A stretch of 39,208 nucleotides of DNA from assembly GCA_002067975.1 (NCBI GenBank), contig MVRS01000065.1, forward strand, positions 1-39,208. Reading direction: 5' to 3'. The notes below the pieces were generated by a model. The model saw only the letters and a list, made by a program, of their open reading frames with translations. It searched no databases and had not been told where the DNA came from. Below, piece by piece: positions 17,992 to 26,527 of this stretch (within the stretch, counting starts at the first letter, position 1; every line of letters begins with the position of its first letter). The position numbers and the translations under genes were made by a program. The DNA comes from Syntrophorhabdus sp. PtaU1.Bin058. Lineage in GTDB: Bacteria > Desulfobacterota > Syntrophorhabdia > Syntrophorhabdales > Syntrophorhabdaceae.

Positions 17992-19098
17992 CTACTGTTT
18001 TGTTATCCCTCCGTCTACAGCCTTTTCAACTCCTTCCACTATGATCCTGTCGTCATCTTTCAGACCTGATAGAACCTCTGTCCGTTCACCATAAAATTTT
18101 CCTGTTTTTATCAAACTGTAGCTGATTACCCCTTTGTCGTTGACGCTGTAAACACCCCTGAGCTGACCTTTCTGGACAATGGCCTTGTTCGGGACCAGTA
18201 TTGTCTTCTTTTTTCCTTCAGGAATAAATACCTTTGCATAAAGCCCGCTCCTCAATGGGATACCCTTCACGAGAACTTCCACATTGAATGTCCTGGTGGT
18301 AGGGTCCACGGCCGGGGTAATCCTGGTAATACGTCCCTGTTTCATGTCGTTCGTCGACAAGACAAGAACCGAAACCGGCATGCCGATTGAGATGTTTTTA
18401 TAAAGCCTTTCATCAACGGAGATCCTGATCTTGTATTGGGAGGTGTCCTCCATGACAAGAAGCGGCATGCCCGGCACGGCCATGGTCCCTTCGTCAATCT
18501 TCTTCGCCGTTATAAGACCTGTATAAGGCGCCTTTATCCGTGTGAAACCATGATATACACGGGTCTCTTCCTGCATTGCCTTCGCTCTTTCGACTGCCTG
18601 TTGGGACCGTTCATATTCTATATCGGCAATCTTTTTCTGGGTCTCGATCTGGTCGAATTCCTGTTGTGATATGACCTGCTCTTCACGAAGTTTCGCGTAT
18701 CTCCGGTAGGTGATGTCGGCGAGCGATCTGTTTTTCTTCGAGATCTCAAAGGCCTTCTGGGCCTCTTTGTATCCTGCTTCGGCAGCGGTCATCTTCTGAG
18801 CTACGTCACTGTCATCTATAATAAGAAGGATATCTCCTCTGTTTACCTTATCGCCTTCCTTTACGATAATTTTCATTACCGTGCCCATTAACCGGCTGGA
18901 TATGGTGCTTATGTTCTTTGCTTCAACCGTACCGGAGGTTTCGTAAAAGACATCCACGGCCGAGGAAGCCACGGTCGTGATCAGGACGCCCGATACCTCC
19001 TTTCTTTCCGGTTGAACATTTCCCGGCTTTATCTTGTCTTTACATGCACTGCAAAAAAGTATTGTTACGATGAACAACAGAGAAAGGGTTTTTCTCAT
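17992..19098 (-). CDS. RND periplasmic adaptor (membrane fusion lipoprotein)
   Basis: A 368-residue adaptor. The N-terminus MRKTLSLLFIVTILFCSACKDK carries a lipoprotein signal with Cys19. A biotinyl-lipoyl strand pair (STISSRLMGTVMKIIVKEGDKVNRGDILLIID) flanks a coiled-coil hairpin (about residues 100-175), followed by a beta barrel (IKAPYTGLITAKKIDEGTMA). The start at 19098 is chosen because GGAGG lies seven bases upstream and begins the signal peptide; an in-frame start at 19140 would overlap the tolC-like stop. It bridges the TolC-like channel and the RND permease. Confidence 0.92.
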   Translation of the reverse strand: MRKTLSLLFIVTILFCSACKDKIKPGNVQPERKEVSGVLITTVASSAVDVFYETSGTVEAKNISTISSRLMGTVMKIIVKEGDKVNRGDILLIIDDSDVAQKMTAAEAGYKEAQKAFEISKKNRSLADITYRRYAKLREEQVISQQEFDQIETQKKIADIEYERSQQAVERAKAMQEETRVYHGFTRIKAPYTGLITAKKIDEGTMAVPGMPLLVMEDTSQYKIRISVDERLYKNISIGMPVSVLVLSTNDMKQGRITRITPAVDPTTRTFNVEVLVKGIPLRSGLYAKVFIPEGKKKTILVPNKAIVQKGQLRGVYSVNDKGVISYSLIKTGKFYGERTEVLSGLKDDDRIIVEGVEKAVDGGITKQ

Positions 19099-19132
19099 AG
19101 TCGATCCTCCGTCGGGCGTCATTTTTCCCATA

Positions 19133-20482
19133 TTACTCAATTCCCATGTCCTTCATGATGGTGCCGCTTTCATATGACAGGTTGATAATGGCGAGCTTGT
19201 AATCGTTTTCCCTGGCTACGGCATCGGCCCGTGCACGATTCAGATTGAGTTGCACGTCGAGAAGATCTACGATCGGAGAAAGGGAGTTTTCATATCTTGA
19301 CCTGACAAGCCTTCGACCCTCTTCGGCTGATTGCAGGGCAGCTAAAGCGAGTTCCGCATTTTTCTTTGCCTCTTCCACCACCAGATAGGCCTCATGGACT
19401 TTAAAGGCAACTAATTCCTTCAACCTCATGAATTGCTCTTTGGCCTCAGCCATATTAAACCGGGCCTTTTCCCGTTCCGATTCCCTGTTCATTCCGTCGA
19501 ATAATTCCCATCTCATAAATGCCATGAGCTGCCAGCTATCACCCTCGGATCCGAAAAGCCTGCTGTGGTCATTCAACTGGTAAGAACCGCCTACACCGAT
19601 ATAAGGGAGGTAACGTGATTCAGCGGCCTTTACATTGCTCTGTGCCGTTTCATGCCGTATTCTCATTGCGGAAACGTCCTTTCTCTTATCCGAGGCGTCA
19701 AGGTAGTAATCGATTTTCATAACTGCCAGCGATACGTCGTTGCCCGCAACATCGATCGGTATAGGTTTGCCCATGAGCACCCCAAGCCACCTTTTCGCAA
19801 CGGAAAAATCCTTTCGGGCGCTCACGTTTTTCTGTTCTGCCTCAACCATCGCCGTTTTTGCCCTCAGGCGGTCCGAATAAAGACCCAGGCCATTCTTGTG
19901 TCGAACCTCTGCTATCCTCAGATGCTCCCGTGCATCTTCGAGCCCCTTTTCTGTTACCTTAAGATATTCTTTTGCGCTGTGGGCGCGGAGATATGCCCGG
20001 GCGACGTAGAAGCACACTTCCTCTTTCTTTCTCAGAAAATCTTCGCTTTTTGAAGAGTATTCGAGTTTCGCCGTGTTGAGATTGAGGAAAGACCTTGCAG
20101 CAAAGACCGGTTGTTCGAAAGAAAATAATGTTTGAAAATCGTCGGTTGTTCCGGGCTTATTTAGGTTGCCCAAGGCAAAGTCGTCTGAAGTGAACCTTTG
20201 CTGGTTCAGTTTCATCATGAATGCGGATGGCGGATTATTGGTTCTGGCAGCCCTTTCCTCGAAGGCTATTTTCGGCAGGAGGAAGCTTCTCGCTACTCCG
20301 ATACCTTCTTTTTGCGCTGACAGTGCATTTTTGAAGGCCCGCACTTCATGGTTTTCTTTAAGGGCGATCTGCAGGGCTTCTTTAAGCGATATCGTTTCTT
20401 CCTGGCAGTGCCCGGGGAAAGGACCAAGAACCAACATGCCCAATACAACTATATAGAGCAATGATTTTCTTTGCGTGCTCAT
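19133..20482 (-). CDS. TolC-family outer-membrane efflux protein
   Basis: A 449-residue protein with a signal peptide (SLLYIVVLGMLVLGPFPGHCQ) and the TolC repeat architecture: ISLKEALQIALKENHEV at the start, long amphipathic helices (AREHLRIAEVRHKNGLGLYSDRLRAKTAMVEAEQ), and a second repeat ending in GRRLVRSRYENSLSPIVDLLDVQLNLNRARADAVAREN. First gene of the efflux operon, with GAGGT upstream of ATG 20482. No regulator gene adjoins it within the window. Confidence 0.92.
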   Translation of the reverse strand: MSTQRKSLLYIVVLGMLVLGPFPGHCQEETISLKEALQIALKENHEVRAFKNALSAQKEGIGVARSFLLPKIAFEERAARTNNPPSAFMMKLNQQRFTSDDFALGNLNKPGTTDDFQTLFSFEQPVFAARSFLNLNTAKLEYSSKSEDFLRKKEEVCFYVARAYLRAHSAKEYLKVTEKGLEDAREHLRIAEVRHKNGLGLYSDRLRAKTAMVEAEQKNVSARKDFSVAKRWLGVLMGKPIPIDVAGNDVSLAVMKIDYYLDASDKRKDVSAMRIRHETAQSNVKAAESRYLPYIGVGGSYQLNDHSRLFGSEGDSWQLMAFMRWELFDGMNRESEREKARFNMAEAKEQFMRLKELVAFKVHEAYLVVEEAKKNAELALAALQSAEEGRRLVRSRYENSLSPIVDLLDVQLNLNRARADAVARENDYKLAIINLSYESGTIMKDMGIE

Positions 20483-20521
20483 ATGTACCTCGTTATTCGT
20501 GGGCTTTGAATAATAGTATTT

Positions 20522-20551
20522 ATTATGCCAAAGGGTACCCTATTTATGCAA
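20522..20551 (-). promoter_or_regulatory. Candidate efflux-operon promoter with spacer palindrome
   Basis: On the minus strand there is TTGCAT (20546-20551), an 18-base spacer and CATAAT (20522-20527). A perfect 10-base palindrome, AGGGTACCCT (20532-20541), sits in the middle of the spacer. A dyad between -35 and -10 with a long spacer is the layout used by MerR-family activators, but no such regulator gene is visible here. Confidence 0.45.
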
Positions 20552-20621
20552 GGAACTCTTTATAGTGAAACCGAAAAAAAGGTGAGATTAAAAAAGAGAC
20601 ATATAGTAAGGTAAACACCCT

Positions 20622-20639
20622 GTCCCGTTACAACGGGAC
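20622..20639. repeat. Perfect inverted repeat downstream of tRNA-Asn
   Basis: GTCCCGTT (20622-20629) and AACGGGAC (20632-20639) are separated by two bases. It lies about 54 bases past the tRNA 3' end and is not followed by a T-tract on the minus strand. A smaller dyad (TTGCT...AGCAA) lies at 20645-20660. It may be a processing or termination structure, or an operator. Confidence 0.4.
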
Positions 20640-20692
20640 CGCCATTGCTGAAATATAGCAAAAGGGTCTTGCTTAAAACGCTTTATTTTATT

Positions 20693-20769
20693 TGGCTCCC
20701 CGGGCAGGACTCGAACCTGCAACCTACTGGTTAACAGCCAGCCGCTACTGCCGATTGAGCTACCGGGGA
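20693..20769 (-). tRNA. tRNA-Asn (anticodon GTT)
   Basis: A complete 77-base cloverleaf including an encoded CCA (complement of 20693-20695). The acceptor arm TCCCCGG pairs with CCGGGGA, and the discriminator base is G. The D-arm contains AGCTCAATCGGCAGTAGC. The anticodon arm CTGG-CTGTTAA-CCAG gives anticodon GTT, and the T-arm contains GGTTCGAGTCC. It lies downstream of tyrS with its own promoter. Confidence 0.96.
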
Positions 20770-20854
20770 ACACATTATATTCCCATCTTACAACTACATT
20801 CCCAAGCCTGCACCCTATTCCGTTACGCTACTGCCGGCTACCTGAGAACGGACT

Positions 20855-20884
20855 ATAATAAACTAATAAAACGGTGCGTGTCAA
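20855..20884 (-). promoter_or_regulatory. tRNA-Asn promoter
   Basis: On the minus strand there is consensus TTGACA (20879-20884), an 18-base spacer and TATTAT (20855-20860), which gives a leader of about 80 bases before the tRNA. The promoter directly abuts the end of tyrS. Confidence 0.6.
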
Positions 20885-20889
20885 GGCTT

Positions 20890-22155
20890 CTAATCCTCAA
20901 AGAGGACCTTTTTAAACTTCCTTTTTCCAACCTTCCATATATATCCGATGGCGTCCCTGGATGACATCTCCTTACCGGTTACCTTTGTAAGCTTGATTTC
21001 TCCATGAGGTAACGTCAGTTGCGATTCGGACAGATATGCAAAGCCCGATACCCCACCCTGTTCGATCATCCTGACCCCTTCTCCCACGGAAGTCACCGTA
21101 CCGATATCCCGGAGAAAATGGGGGATCGAAAAAGGATCTTTTTCCGGTCTTTTTATTGTTATCGTATCAATCTCTTCGGGAACTTCCTTTTCTCTGAACA
21201 TCTTTTCAAAGTTCTCGTGGGCTGTCTTCGCCGCCTCTGTGCTGTGGAACCTCGTTATGATCTCTTTCGCAAGGTTCACCTTCGCCTCTTTCGGATGCAC
21301 CGTACCTTTCTGCATCCCTTCTTTCAGTCCTTTCAGGTCCTCAAGGGATATATCGCTCAGAAGTTCATAGTATTTCAGCATCAGTTCATCTGATATGGAC
21401 ATGAGCTTGCCGAACATGATCTCCGGCGGTTCATCGATACCGACGTAATTCCCGTAACTTTTGCTCATCTTGTTGACGCCGTCGGTGCCCTCGAGCAGCG
21501 GGACGGTAACGATCACCTGGGATTCCTGGCCATAGGATCTCTGGATGTCCCTGCCGACAAAAAGATTGAAGATCTGGTCATGGCCGCCAAGCTCCACATC
21601 AGCCTTCAGGGCGACAGAGTCATAGCCCTGCACCAGGGGATACAGAAATTCGTGGATGCTTATGGACTGGTTATTCTGATACCTGTTCCTGAAATCCTCG
21701 CGCTCCATCATGCGTGCCATGGTGTACTGGGCGCAGAGCCTTATCATGTCTGCCGCATTCATTGCTTCAAACCACTCGCTGTTGAAGCGTACCTCTGTCT
21801 TCTCAGGATCGAGGATCTTGAATACCTGTCTTTTATAGGTCTCTGCATTGGCGAGCAGTTCTTCTTTGGAAAGGGCCGGCCTTGTCTCGATCCTGCCCGT
21901 AGGGTCTCCTATCATGCCTGTAAAATCTCCGATGAGGAAGATCGCCGTGTGGCCCAGTTCCTGGAATTGTTTTAGTTTCTGGAGAACGACCGTGTGGCCG
22001 AGATGCAGGTCGGGCGCTGTGGGATCAAGCCCGAGTTTGACCCTGAGAGGCCTTTTGTCCGTTTTCGCCTTTATGAGCTTATTTCTCAGTTCGTTTTCAT
22101 TAACAAGGTCAACGGCGCCCCTCTTAATGATCTCTATATCTCTCTCTATATCCAT
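20890..22155 (-). CDS. tyrS: Tyrosyl-tRNA synthetase
   Basis: A 421-residue class I synthetase. The HIGH-type signature is [14 protein letters not shown] (about residues 43-56) and KMSKS is intact near residue 230 ([17 protein letters not shown]). The tyrosine/ATP pocket includes [16 protein letters not shown]. The C-terminal part (about 345-420) is an S4-like RNA-binding domain ([17 protein letters not shown]... [11 protein letters not shown]). The sequence belongs to the shorter TyrZ-like bacterial type. It is the last protein gene of the rny-ymdB-tyrS group, 15 bases after ymdB. Confidence 0.96.
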   Translation of the reverse strand: MDIERDIEIIKRGAVDLVNENELRNKLIKAKTDKRPLRVKLGLDPTAPDLHLGHTVVLQKLKQFQELGHTAIFLIGDFTGMIGDPTGRIETRPALSKEELLANAETYKRQVFKILDPEKTEVRFNSEWFEAMNAADMIRLCAQYTMARMMEREDFRNRYQNNQSISIHEFLYPLVQGYDSVALKADVELGGHDQIFNLFVGRDIQRSYGQESQVIVTVPLLEGTDGVNKMSKSYGNYVGIDEPPEIMFGKLMSISDELMLKYYELLSDISLEDLKGLKEGMQKGTVHPKEAKVNLAKEIITRFHSTEAAKTAHENFEKMFREKEVPEEIDTITIKRPEKDPFSIPHFLRDIGTVTSVGEGVRMIEQGGVSGFAYLSESQLTLPHGEIKLTKVTGKEMSSRDAIGYIWKVGKRKFKKVLFED

Positions 22156-22170
22156 ATACCATCCTGATGT

Positions 22171-22947
22171 TCAGTCTATTTTCTGTTTCACCCTTTCTAT
22201 GGCAACACACCTTTTGCTGGCACTGTCTATCGTTATCATGACGCCCTGCACCTCAACATCGTCTTTTCCGACCTCGAATTTCTGTGGCAACTGGGTCAGG
22301 AACCTGTCGAGGACAACCTGCTTTTCCATACCGATCACCGAGTCTGCAGGACCGGTCATGCCTGCGTCGGTTATATACCCAGTACCGTGCGGCAGTATCC
22401 TCTCATCTGCCGTCTGGACGTGCGTGTGGGTGCCCACAACCGCAGATACCTTGCCGTCGAGGAACCATCCCATCGCTATCTTTTCGGAAGTGGCCTCAGC
22501 ATGGAAATCAACAATGATAGGGACGTCGCCTGCGGCCTCCTCTATAAATCTTTCCATAGCGCGGAACGGGCAATTAAGGGGATTCATGAAGATACGCCCC
22601 TCAATATTTGCGACATAAAGAGATTTCCCATTCTTGCGGACAAGCGTATAGCCGAAACCCGGCGTGCCATCGGGATAGTTCAGGGGGCGGATTACCCTCT
22701 GCTCTTCCATGAGAAAGATGGCGATCTCCTTCTTTTTCCATACGTGGTTCCCGGTGGTGATGACATCAACACCGTATGACAGCGCTTCTAATGCGGTCGA
22801 TGGGGTAACCCCTATCCCTCCCGCAAGATTTTCTCCATTAACAACAAAAAAATCAGCGCTGGCTGTTTTTAGATACTTTTCAATCGCCTTTCTTCCCGGT
22901 TTCCCAATAACGTCACCGAGAAAAAGTACTGTTATATTATTTGGCAT
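22171..22947 (-). CDS. ymdB: YmdB-type metallophosphoesterase
   Basis: A 258-residue calcineurin-like phosphoesterase of the YmdB family. Metal ligands are in [11 protein letters not shown] (Asp), NGENLAGG (Asn/Glu), [11 protein letters not shown] (Asn, His), [11 protein letters not shown] (His) and [12 protein letters not shown] (His-x-His). In Bacillus the family member hydrolyses 2',3'-cyclic nucleotides and affects RNase Y-dependent RNA levels. The ATG overlaps the last codons of rny by 11 bases, a widespread and probably functional pairing. Confidence 0.94.
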   Translation of the reverse strand: MPNNITVLFLGDVIGKPGRKAIEKYLKTASADFFVVNGENLAGGIGVTPSTALEALSYGVDVITTGNHVWKKKEIAIFLMEEQRVIRPLNYPDGTPGFGYTLVRKNGKSLYVANIEGRIFMNPLNCPFRAMERFIEEAAGDVPIIVDFHAEATSEKIAMGWFLDGKVSAVVGTHTHVQTADERILPHGTGYITDAGMTGPADSVIGMEKQVVLDRFLTQLPQKFEVGKDDVEVQGVMITIDSASKRCVAIERVKQKID

Positions 22948-24490
22948 ATTCTATTGACCTGGTTTCTCTGATTACGACAACCTTGATCTGTCCCGGGTAT
23001 GAAAGGTCTGTCTCTATCTTCTTTGCAATGTCTCTTGATATGACGTTGATAGCGTCGTCGTTGATCCTCTCGCTGTTCACGACGATACGTATCTCGCGGC
23101 CCGCCTGTATGGCGTATGATTTTTCCACGCCCTGGAAACTGTTTGCTATACGCTCAAGCTCTTCAAGCCTTTTAATGTATGTCTCAAGCATCTCCCTTCG
23201 CGCCCCGGGTCTTGCACCGGACAGTGCATCCGCAGCCTGGACGATGACGTCAAGGATGCTTGTTGTTTCAACATCCTCGTGATGCGCAAGGATAGCGTGC
23301 ACGATCTCTTCGCTCTCGCCGTATTTTTTCGCAAGATCAGCGCCGATGGTGGCGTGCGAACCTTCTATTTCATGGTCGACGGCCTTGCCTATATCGTGCA
23401 AAAGCCCTGCCCTCTTTGCATCCTTTGGGTTGATCCTTAATTCAGAAGCGATGGCGCCGCAGATAAAGGCAACTTCAAGGGAGTGCTGGTATATGTTCTG
23501 GGCGTAACTGCTCCTGAACTTGAGCCTGCCGAGCAGCTTGATGATCTCGGGGTGTACATTATGGACACCGAGGTCAAAAACAGCCTGCTCGCCGGAGTCC
23601 TTTATCTTTTCCTCCATCTCTTCGGCGACCTTCGAGACGATCTCTTCGATCCTGGCGGGATGGATCCTTCCGTCGCCGATCAGACGCTCGATGGATATCC
23701 TTGCCACCTCTCTCCTTATCGGGTTGAAACAGGAGAGGATCACTGCCTCGGGTGTATCGTCAATAATGATATCCACACCGGTGGCTGCCTCGAGTGCCCT
23801 GATATTACGGCCTTCCCTCCCGATTATCCTTCCCTTCATCTCTTCGTTGGGAAGGGTTACAACAGACACCGTATCTTCTCCGACGTAATCACCGGCATAT
23901 CTCTGTATTGCGAAGGCGATGATCTCTTTCGCCTTCTTGTCGGCCTTTTCCTTGGCCTCCTCCTCAATCTTCTTGATTATTTTCATGGATTCGTATTTTG
24001 CTTCATCCTCCATTGCCTGCATGAGCATCTTTTTTGCTTCTTCGCCGGTAAGCCCGGATATCTTTTCCAGTCGTTCTTTTCCTTTCACAATGAGGGCTTC
24101 ATTTTCCCTGATCTTCGTATCGAGAAGGGACTGTTTTTGCGCACTTTCACGGTCTTTTTTAGACAGCTCATCTTCTTTTCTTTCGATAAGCTCGATCTTT
24201 TTATCAAGATTTGCCTCTTTCTGGGCAAGCCGTTTCTCGGTGTTCTGTAGTTCCATCCTTCTCGATTTGGTCTCATGCTCAAGCTCGTTTTTTGCCTGGA
24301 GGACAATGTCTTTGGCCTGGATGGAGGCTTCCCGCATGAGAACGTCAGCCTCTTTTTTGGAATCCTCAAGTATCTTCTTCCCTATCTTTTCATACTCACC
24401 GATCCTCTTTTTCTGAATGAGGCGGGCAAGGATAAGGCCTATAAAAACAGCTAATATGAAGCTGATTACTGAAATTATTATAGTATCCAA
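22937..24490 (-). CDS. rny: Ribonuclease Y
   Basis: A 517-residue membrane-anchored endoribonuclease. It has one N-terminal helix ([19 protein letters not shown]), a long charged coiled coil (about 25-200), a KH domain ([26 protein letters not shown]) and an HD domain with the metal-binding [16 protein letters not shown] and later ILAHHEDVE. Length matches the family. The start is a TTG codon at 24490 with AGGGGG upstream. A small hairpin, GTAAAG-GTTA-CTTTAC, lies in its leader about 15 bases upstream. The 6S RNA gene immediately precedes it. Confidence 0.95.
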   Translation of the reverse strand: MDTIIISVISFILAVFIGLILARLIQKKRIGEYEKIGKKILEDSKKEADVLMREASIQAKDIVLQAKNELEHETKSRRMELQNTEKRLAQKEANLDKKIELIERKEDELSKKDRESAQKQSLLDTKIRENEALIVKGKERLEKISGLTGEEAKKMLMQAMEDEAKYESMKIIKKIEEEAKEKADKKAKEIIAFAIQRYAGDYVGEDTVSVVTLPNEEMKGRIIGREGRNIRALEAATGVDIIIDDTPEAVILSCFNPIRREVARISIERLIGDGRIHPARIEEIVSKVAEEMEEKIKDSGEQAVFDLGVHNVHPEIIKLLGRLKFRSSYAQNIYQHSLEVAFICGAIASELRINPKDAKRAGLLHDIGKAVDHEIEGSHATIGADLAKKYGESEEIVHAILAHHEDVETTSILDVIVQAADALSGARPGARREMLETYIKRLEELERIANSFQGVEKSYAIQAGREIRIVVNSERINDDAINVISRDIAKKIETDLSYPGQIKVVVIRETRSIEYAK

Positions 24491-24644
24491 AATTCCCCCT
24501 ATGGTAAAGGTTACTTTACAGGGGTTAGGAAGATAAAGAAGAGAGGGGTAACTTACATCTATATGAAAGGAGTATTAAAACCTCCGCAAGGACGCATGGT
24601 ATCTATATTAACCCTCTGTTTTCTCTACTGCTAACCCTGAATTT

Positions 24645-24818
24645 AAACCCCGCAGATGCCGTGTAAACAGTATGTCTTGAACCTCTTGTTAAAGTGGGCG
24701 CCATATTGTTGCATCAGGCTTCTCGTCATAATGACGAGCATGCACACAGCAACAAGGTAAGGCTCCCCTTATAGAGGTGTTGGCTCTAAGCCTACCATTT
24801 ATCACGCGCACTGCAGGG
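24645..24818 (-). ncRNA. ssrS: 6S RNA
   Basis: An RNA of about 174 bases. Its closing stem pairs CCCTGCAG (24818 to 24811) with CTGCGGGG (24655 to 24648) and continues with TGC/GCA and CGTG/CACG. The segment GCATGCTCG, a short hairpin, then GAGAAGCCT matches the conserved arm of proteobacterial 6S RNA. Downstream, an AAGAGGTTCAAGA segment and the GGCATCTGCGG end also match. A -10-like TATAGA (24823-24828) fits a start near 24818, inside zapA. 6S RNA binds RNA polymerase holoenzyme in stationary phase. Synteny (zapA-6S) supports the call; exact ends are estimates. Confidence 0.88.
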
Positions 24819-25082
24819 AACATCTATATCCTCAAACTTCTTTATAAGTTTTAATGTCCTTCCTTCAACCATCTCCGCCTGTTTCTTCATCTCGAGATAT
24901 TCGTCGGTCACTTCCATAAATGCCATGATCACAGCGTTCAGTGTATTGATTATACCATACCGGTTAACTGCATGCTCTATCTTCTCGTTAACATAACGGG
25001 CATCCCTTTTGATCCTGTCCTCATCCTCTCCTACGAAGGTAAAGGGTTGCTTTAAAATGGTTACTTCAACTTTCTTCTCCAT
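24792..25082 (-). CDS. zapA: Cell division protein ZapA
   Basis: A 96-residue protein. It opens with KVEVTILKQPFTFVGEDEDRIKRDARYVNEKIEHA, the ZapA dimer head that binds FtsZ, followed by the coiled-coil tail (VIMAFMEVTDEYLEMKKQAEMVE...). ZapA cross-links FtsZ filaments at the septum. The last codons (encoding about PCSARDKW) and the stop also form the 5' arm of the 6S RNA closing stem. It lies nine bases after a ZapB-like coiled-coil gene. Confidence 0.93.
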   Translation of the reverse strand: MEKKVEVTILKQPFTFVGEDEDRIKRDARYVNEKIEHAVNRYGIINTLNAVIMAFMEVTDEYLEMKKQAEMVEGRTLKLIKKFEDIDVPCSARDKW

Positions 25083-25091
25083 ATTCTAACC

Positions 25092-25346
25092 TCATATCTC
25101 TACTTTTTCAACTTTCTCTAAAATCTTAGTAACCTTTTCGATAAGCACTTCTCTTTCCTTTTTTATCTCATCCATTTTTTCTTGTATATTCTTATCGTTA
25201 CCTTCTAATGCTTTAAGTTTAACATTAAGTTTTTCATTTTCATCTTTAATAATTCTATATTTTTCTATAAGTTTGTCAATCTTTTCCTCAAGTTCTTCGA
25301 TCTTATTTTCACTAAATATATCTCTTTTTATGCTGAAAACTTCCAT
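25092..25346 (-). CDS. ZapB-like coiled-coil protein
   Basis: An 84-residue protein that is almost entirely a charged coiled coil (NKIEELEEKIDKLIEKYRII... IKKEREVLIEKVTKILEKVE). Its position just upstream of zapA suggests a ZapB-like division accessory protein; sequence alone cannot prove this. The gene is strikingly AT-rich (28 G+C among the 120 bases 25141-25260), unlike its neighbours, with AAA, GAA and ATA codons dominating. Confidence 0.75.
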   Translation of the reverse strand: MEVFSIKRDIFSENKIEELEEKIDKLIEKYRIIKDENEKLNVKLKALEGNDKNIQEKMDEIKKEREVLIEKVTKILEKVEKVEI

Positions 25347-25373
25347 AATTTATTAACCTTCCTCCCTATGTTC

Positions 25374-26493
25374 TTAATTATCCTCCCTTTTTTGTTCAAA
25401 AGTCAAGTATAAAAGGTAAGATTTAATAAAAGTATCGATATCTCCGTCAAGAACGGCCTCTGCGTTATGTTCCTCGCATTTCGTTCTATGGTCCTTTATA
25501 AGTTTGTAAGGATGGAGGACGTATGAACGTATCTGGCTGCCCCAGGCGATATCCTTCTTCTCTTTGTTCAGTGAGTTCAGCTTATCTTCCTTTTTCTTCT
25601 TTTCAAGTTCATAGATCCTTGATTTAAGGATTGCCATGGCAATCGCCTTGTTCTTGTGCTGAGACCTTTCGTTCTGGCATTGAACGACAATCCCGGTAGG
25701 GATATGGGTGATCCGTATTGCCGACTCTGTCCGGTTCACGTGCTGTCCGCCGGGACCGCTGGAACGGAAGGTATCGATCCTCAGGTCTTCTTCCTTTATA
25801 TCTACCTGTATGTCTTCGGGGATCTCGGGGTAGGCATAGACGGATGCGAATGACGTATGCCTCCTGTTGTTTGAGTCAAAGGGAGATACCCTCACGAGCC
25901 GGTGGATGCCGACCTCACATTTCAGGTATCCGTATGCATAAGGGCCTCTTACCAAAAAGGTGACGTTCTTGATGCCCGCCTCTTCGCCCTGCAGCATATC
26001 CACGATCTGCGTTTCAAAGCCTTCCCTTTCAGCCCATCTCAGGTACATCCGGAGGAGCATCTCTACCCAGTCCTGGGCCTCTGTCCCCCCTGCCCCTGAG
26101 TTGATATACATGATCGCATTGGCCTTATCGTTCTCCCCTGCAAGCATACGTTCGATCTCGTATTTCCTGAGGAGGGTGTCGAGGGAGGCGGCCCTTTGAT
26201 CTAACTCTTCTATGTCTTTGGGGTCTTCTGTTTCTTTTGCTATCTCGGCGAGTATGAGTATCTCTTCAAGTTCGTTTTCTTTGTCCTGCCAGTTTTTGAT
26301 CTCCTCCTGGATAAGCGATCTCTTTTTCAGTATGTTTTGCGCCTTTTCCTGGTCTCCCCAGAAGGTAGTTCCGGATATCTCTGAATCGAATTCCTGCAGC
26401 TTTACATGGAGTGCGGAGAGGTCAAAGATAACCTCTCAGGGCACTCATCCTCTCAATCAATTCGTCTATCCTGACCTTTATTTCGTCATACAT
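25374..26493 (-). CDS. prfB: Peptide chain release factor 2 (programmed +1 frameshift)
   Basis: A 372-residue RF2 read in two frames. The first 23 codons run from ATG 26493 to CTT (26425-26427) and the in-frame TGA is at 26422-26424. Skipping T26424 continues as GAC CTC in the main frame to 25374. The slippery context TAT CTT TGA C is preceded by an SD-like AGAGGT, as in E. coli prfB, so RF2 controls its own synthesis. The main part holds the PCRF domain, the RF2 stop-codon motif SPF (HRLVRVSPFDSNNR) and the catalytic GGQ (SSGPGGQHVN). It lies 34 bases after icd. Confidence 0.96.
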
Positions 26494-26527
26494 GTCCTTT
26501 TCCTTTCTGTCAAAATTGGTTTTTCTA

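Noticed and set aside
20622-20639. Intrinsic terminator for tRNA-Asn
   Set aside because: The dyad is perfect but no T-tract follows it on the minus strand, so it is reported only as an inverted repeat.
25374-26147. A complete short release factor or a frameshifted pseudogene
   Set aside because: The upstream 23-codon frame with CTT TGA C and an SD-like AGAGGT is the standard RF2 frameshift site; joining the frames gives a normal-length RF2.
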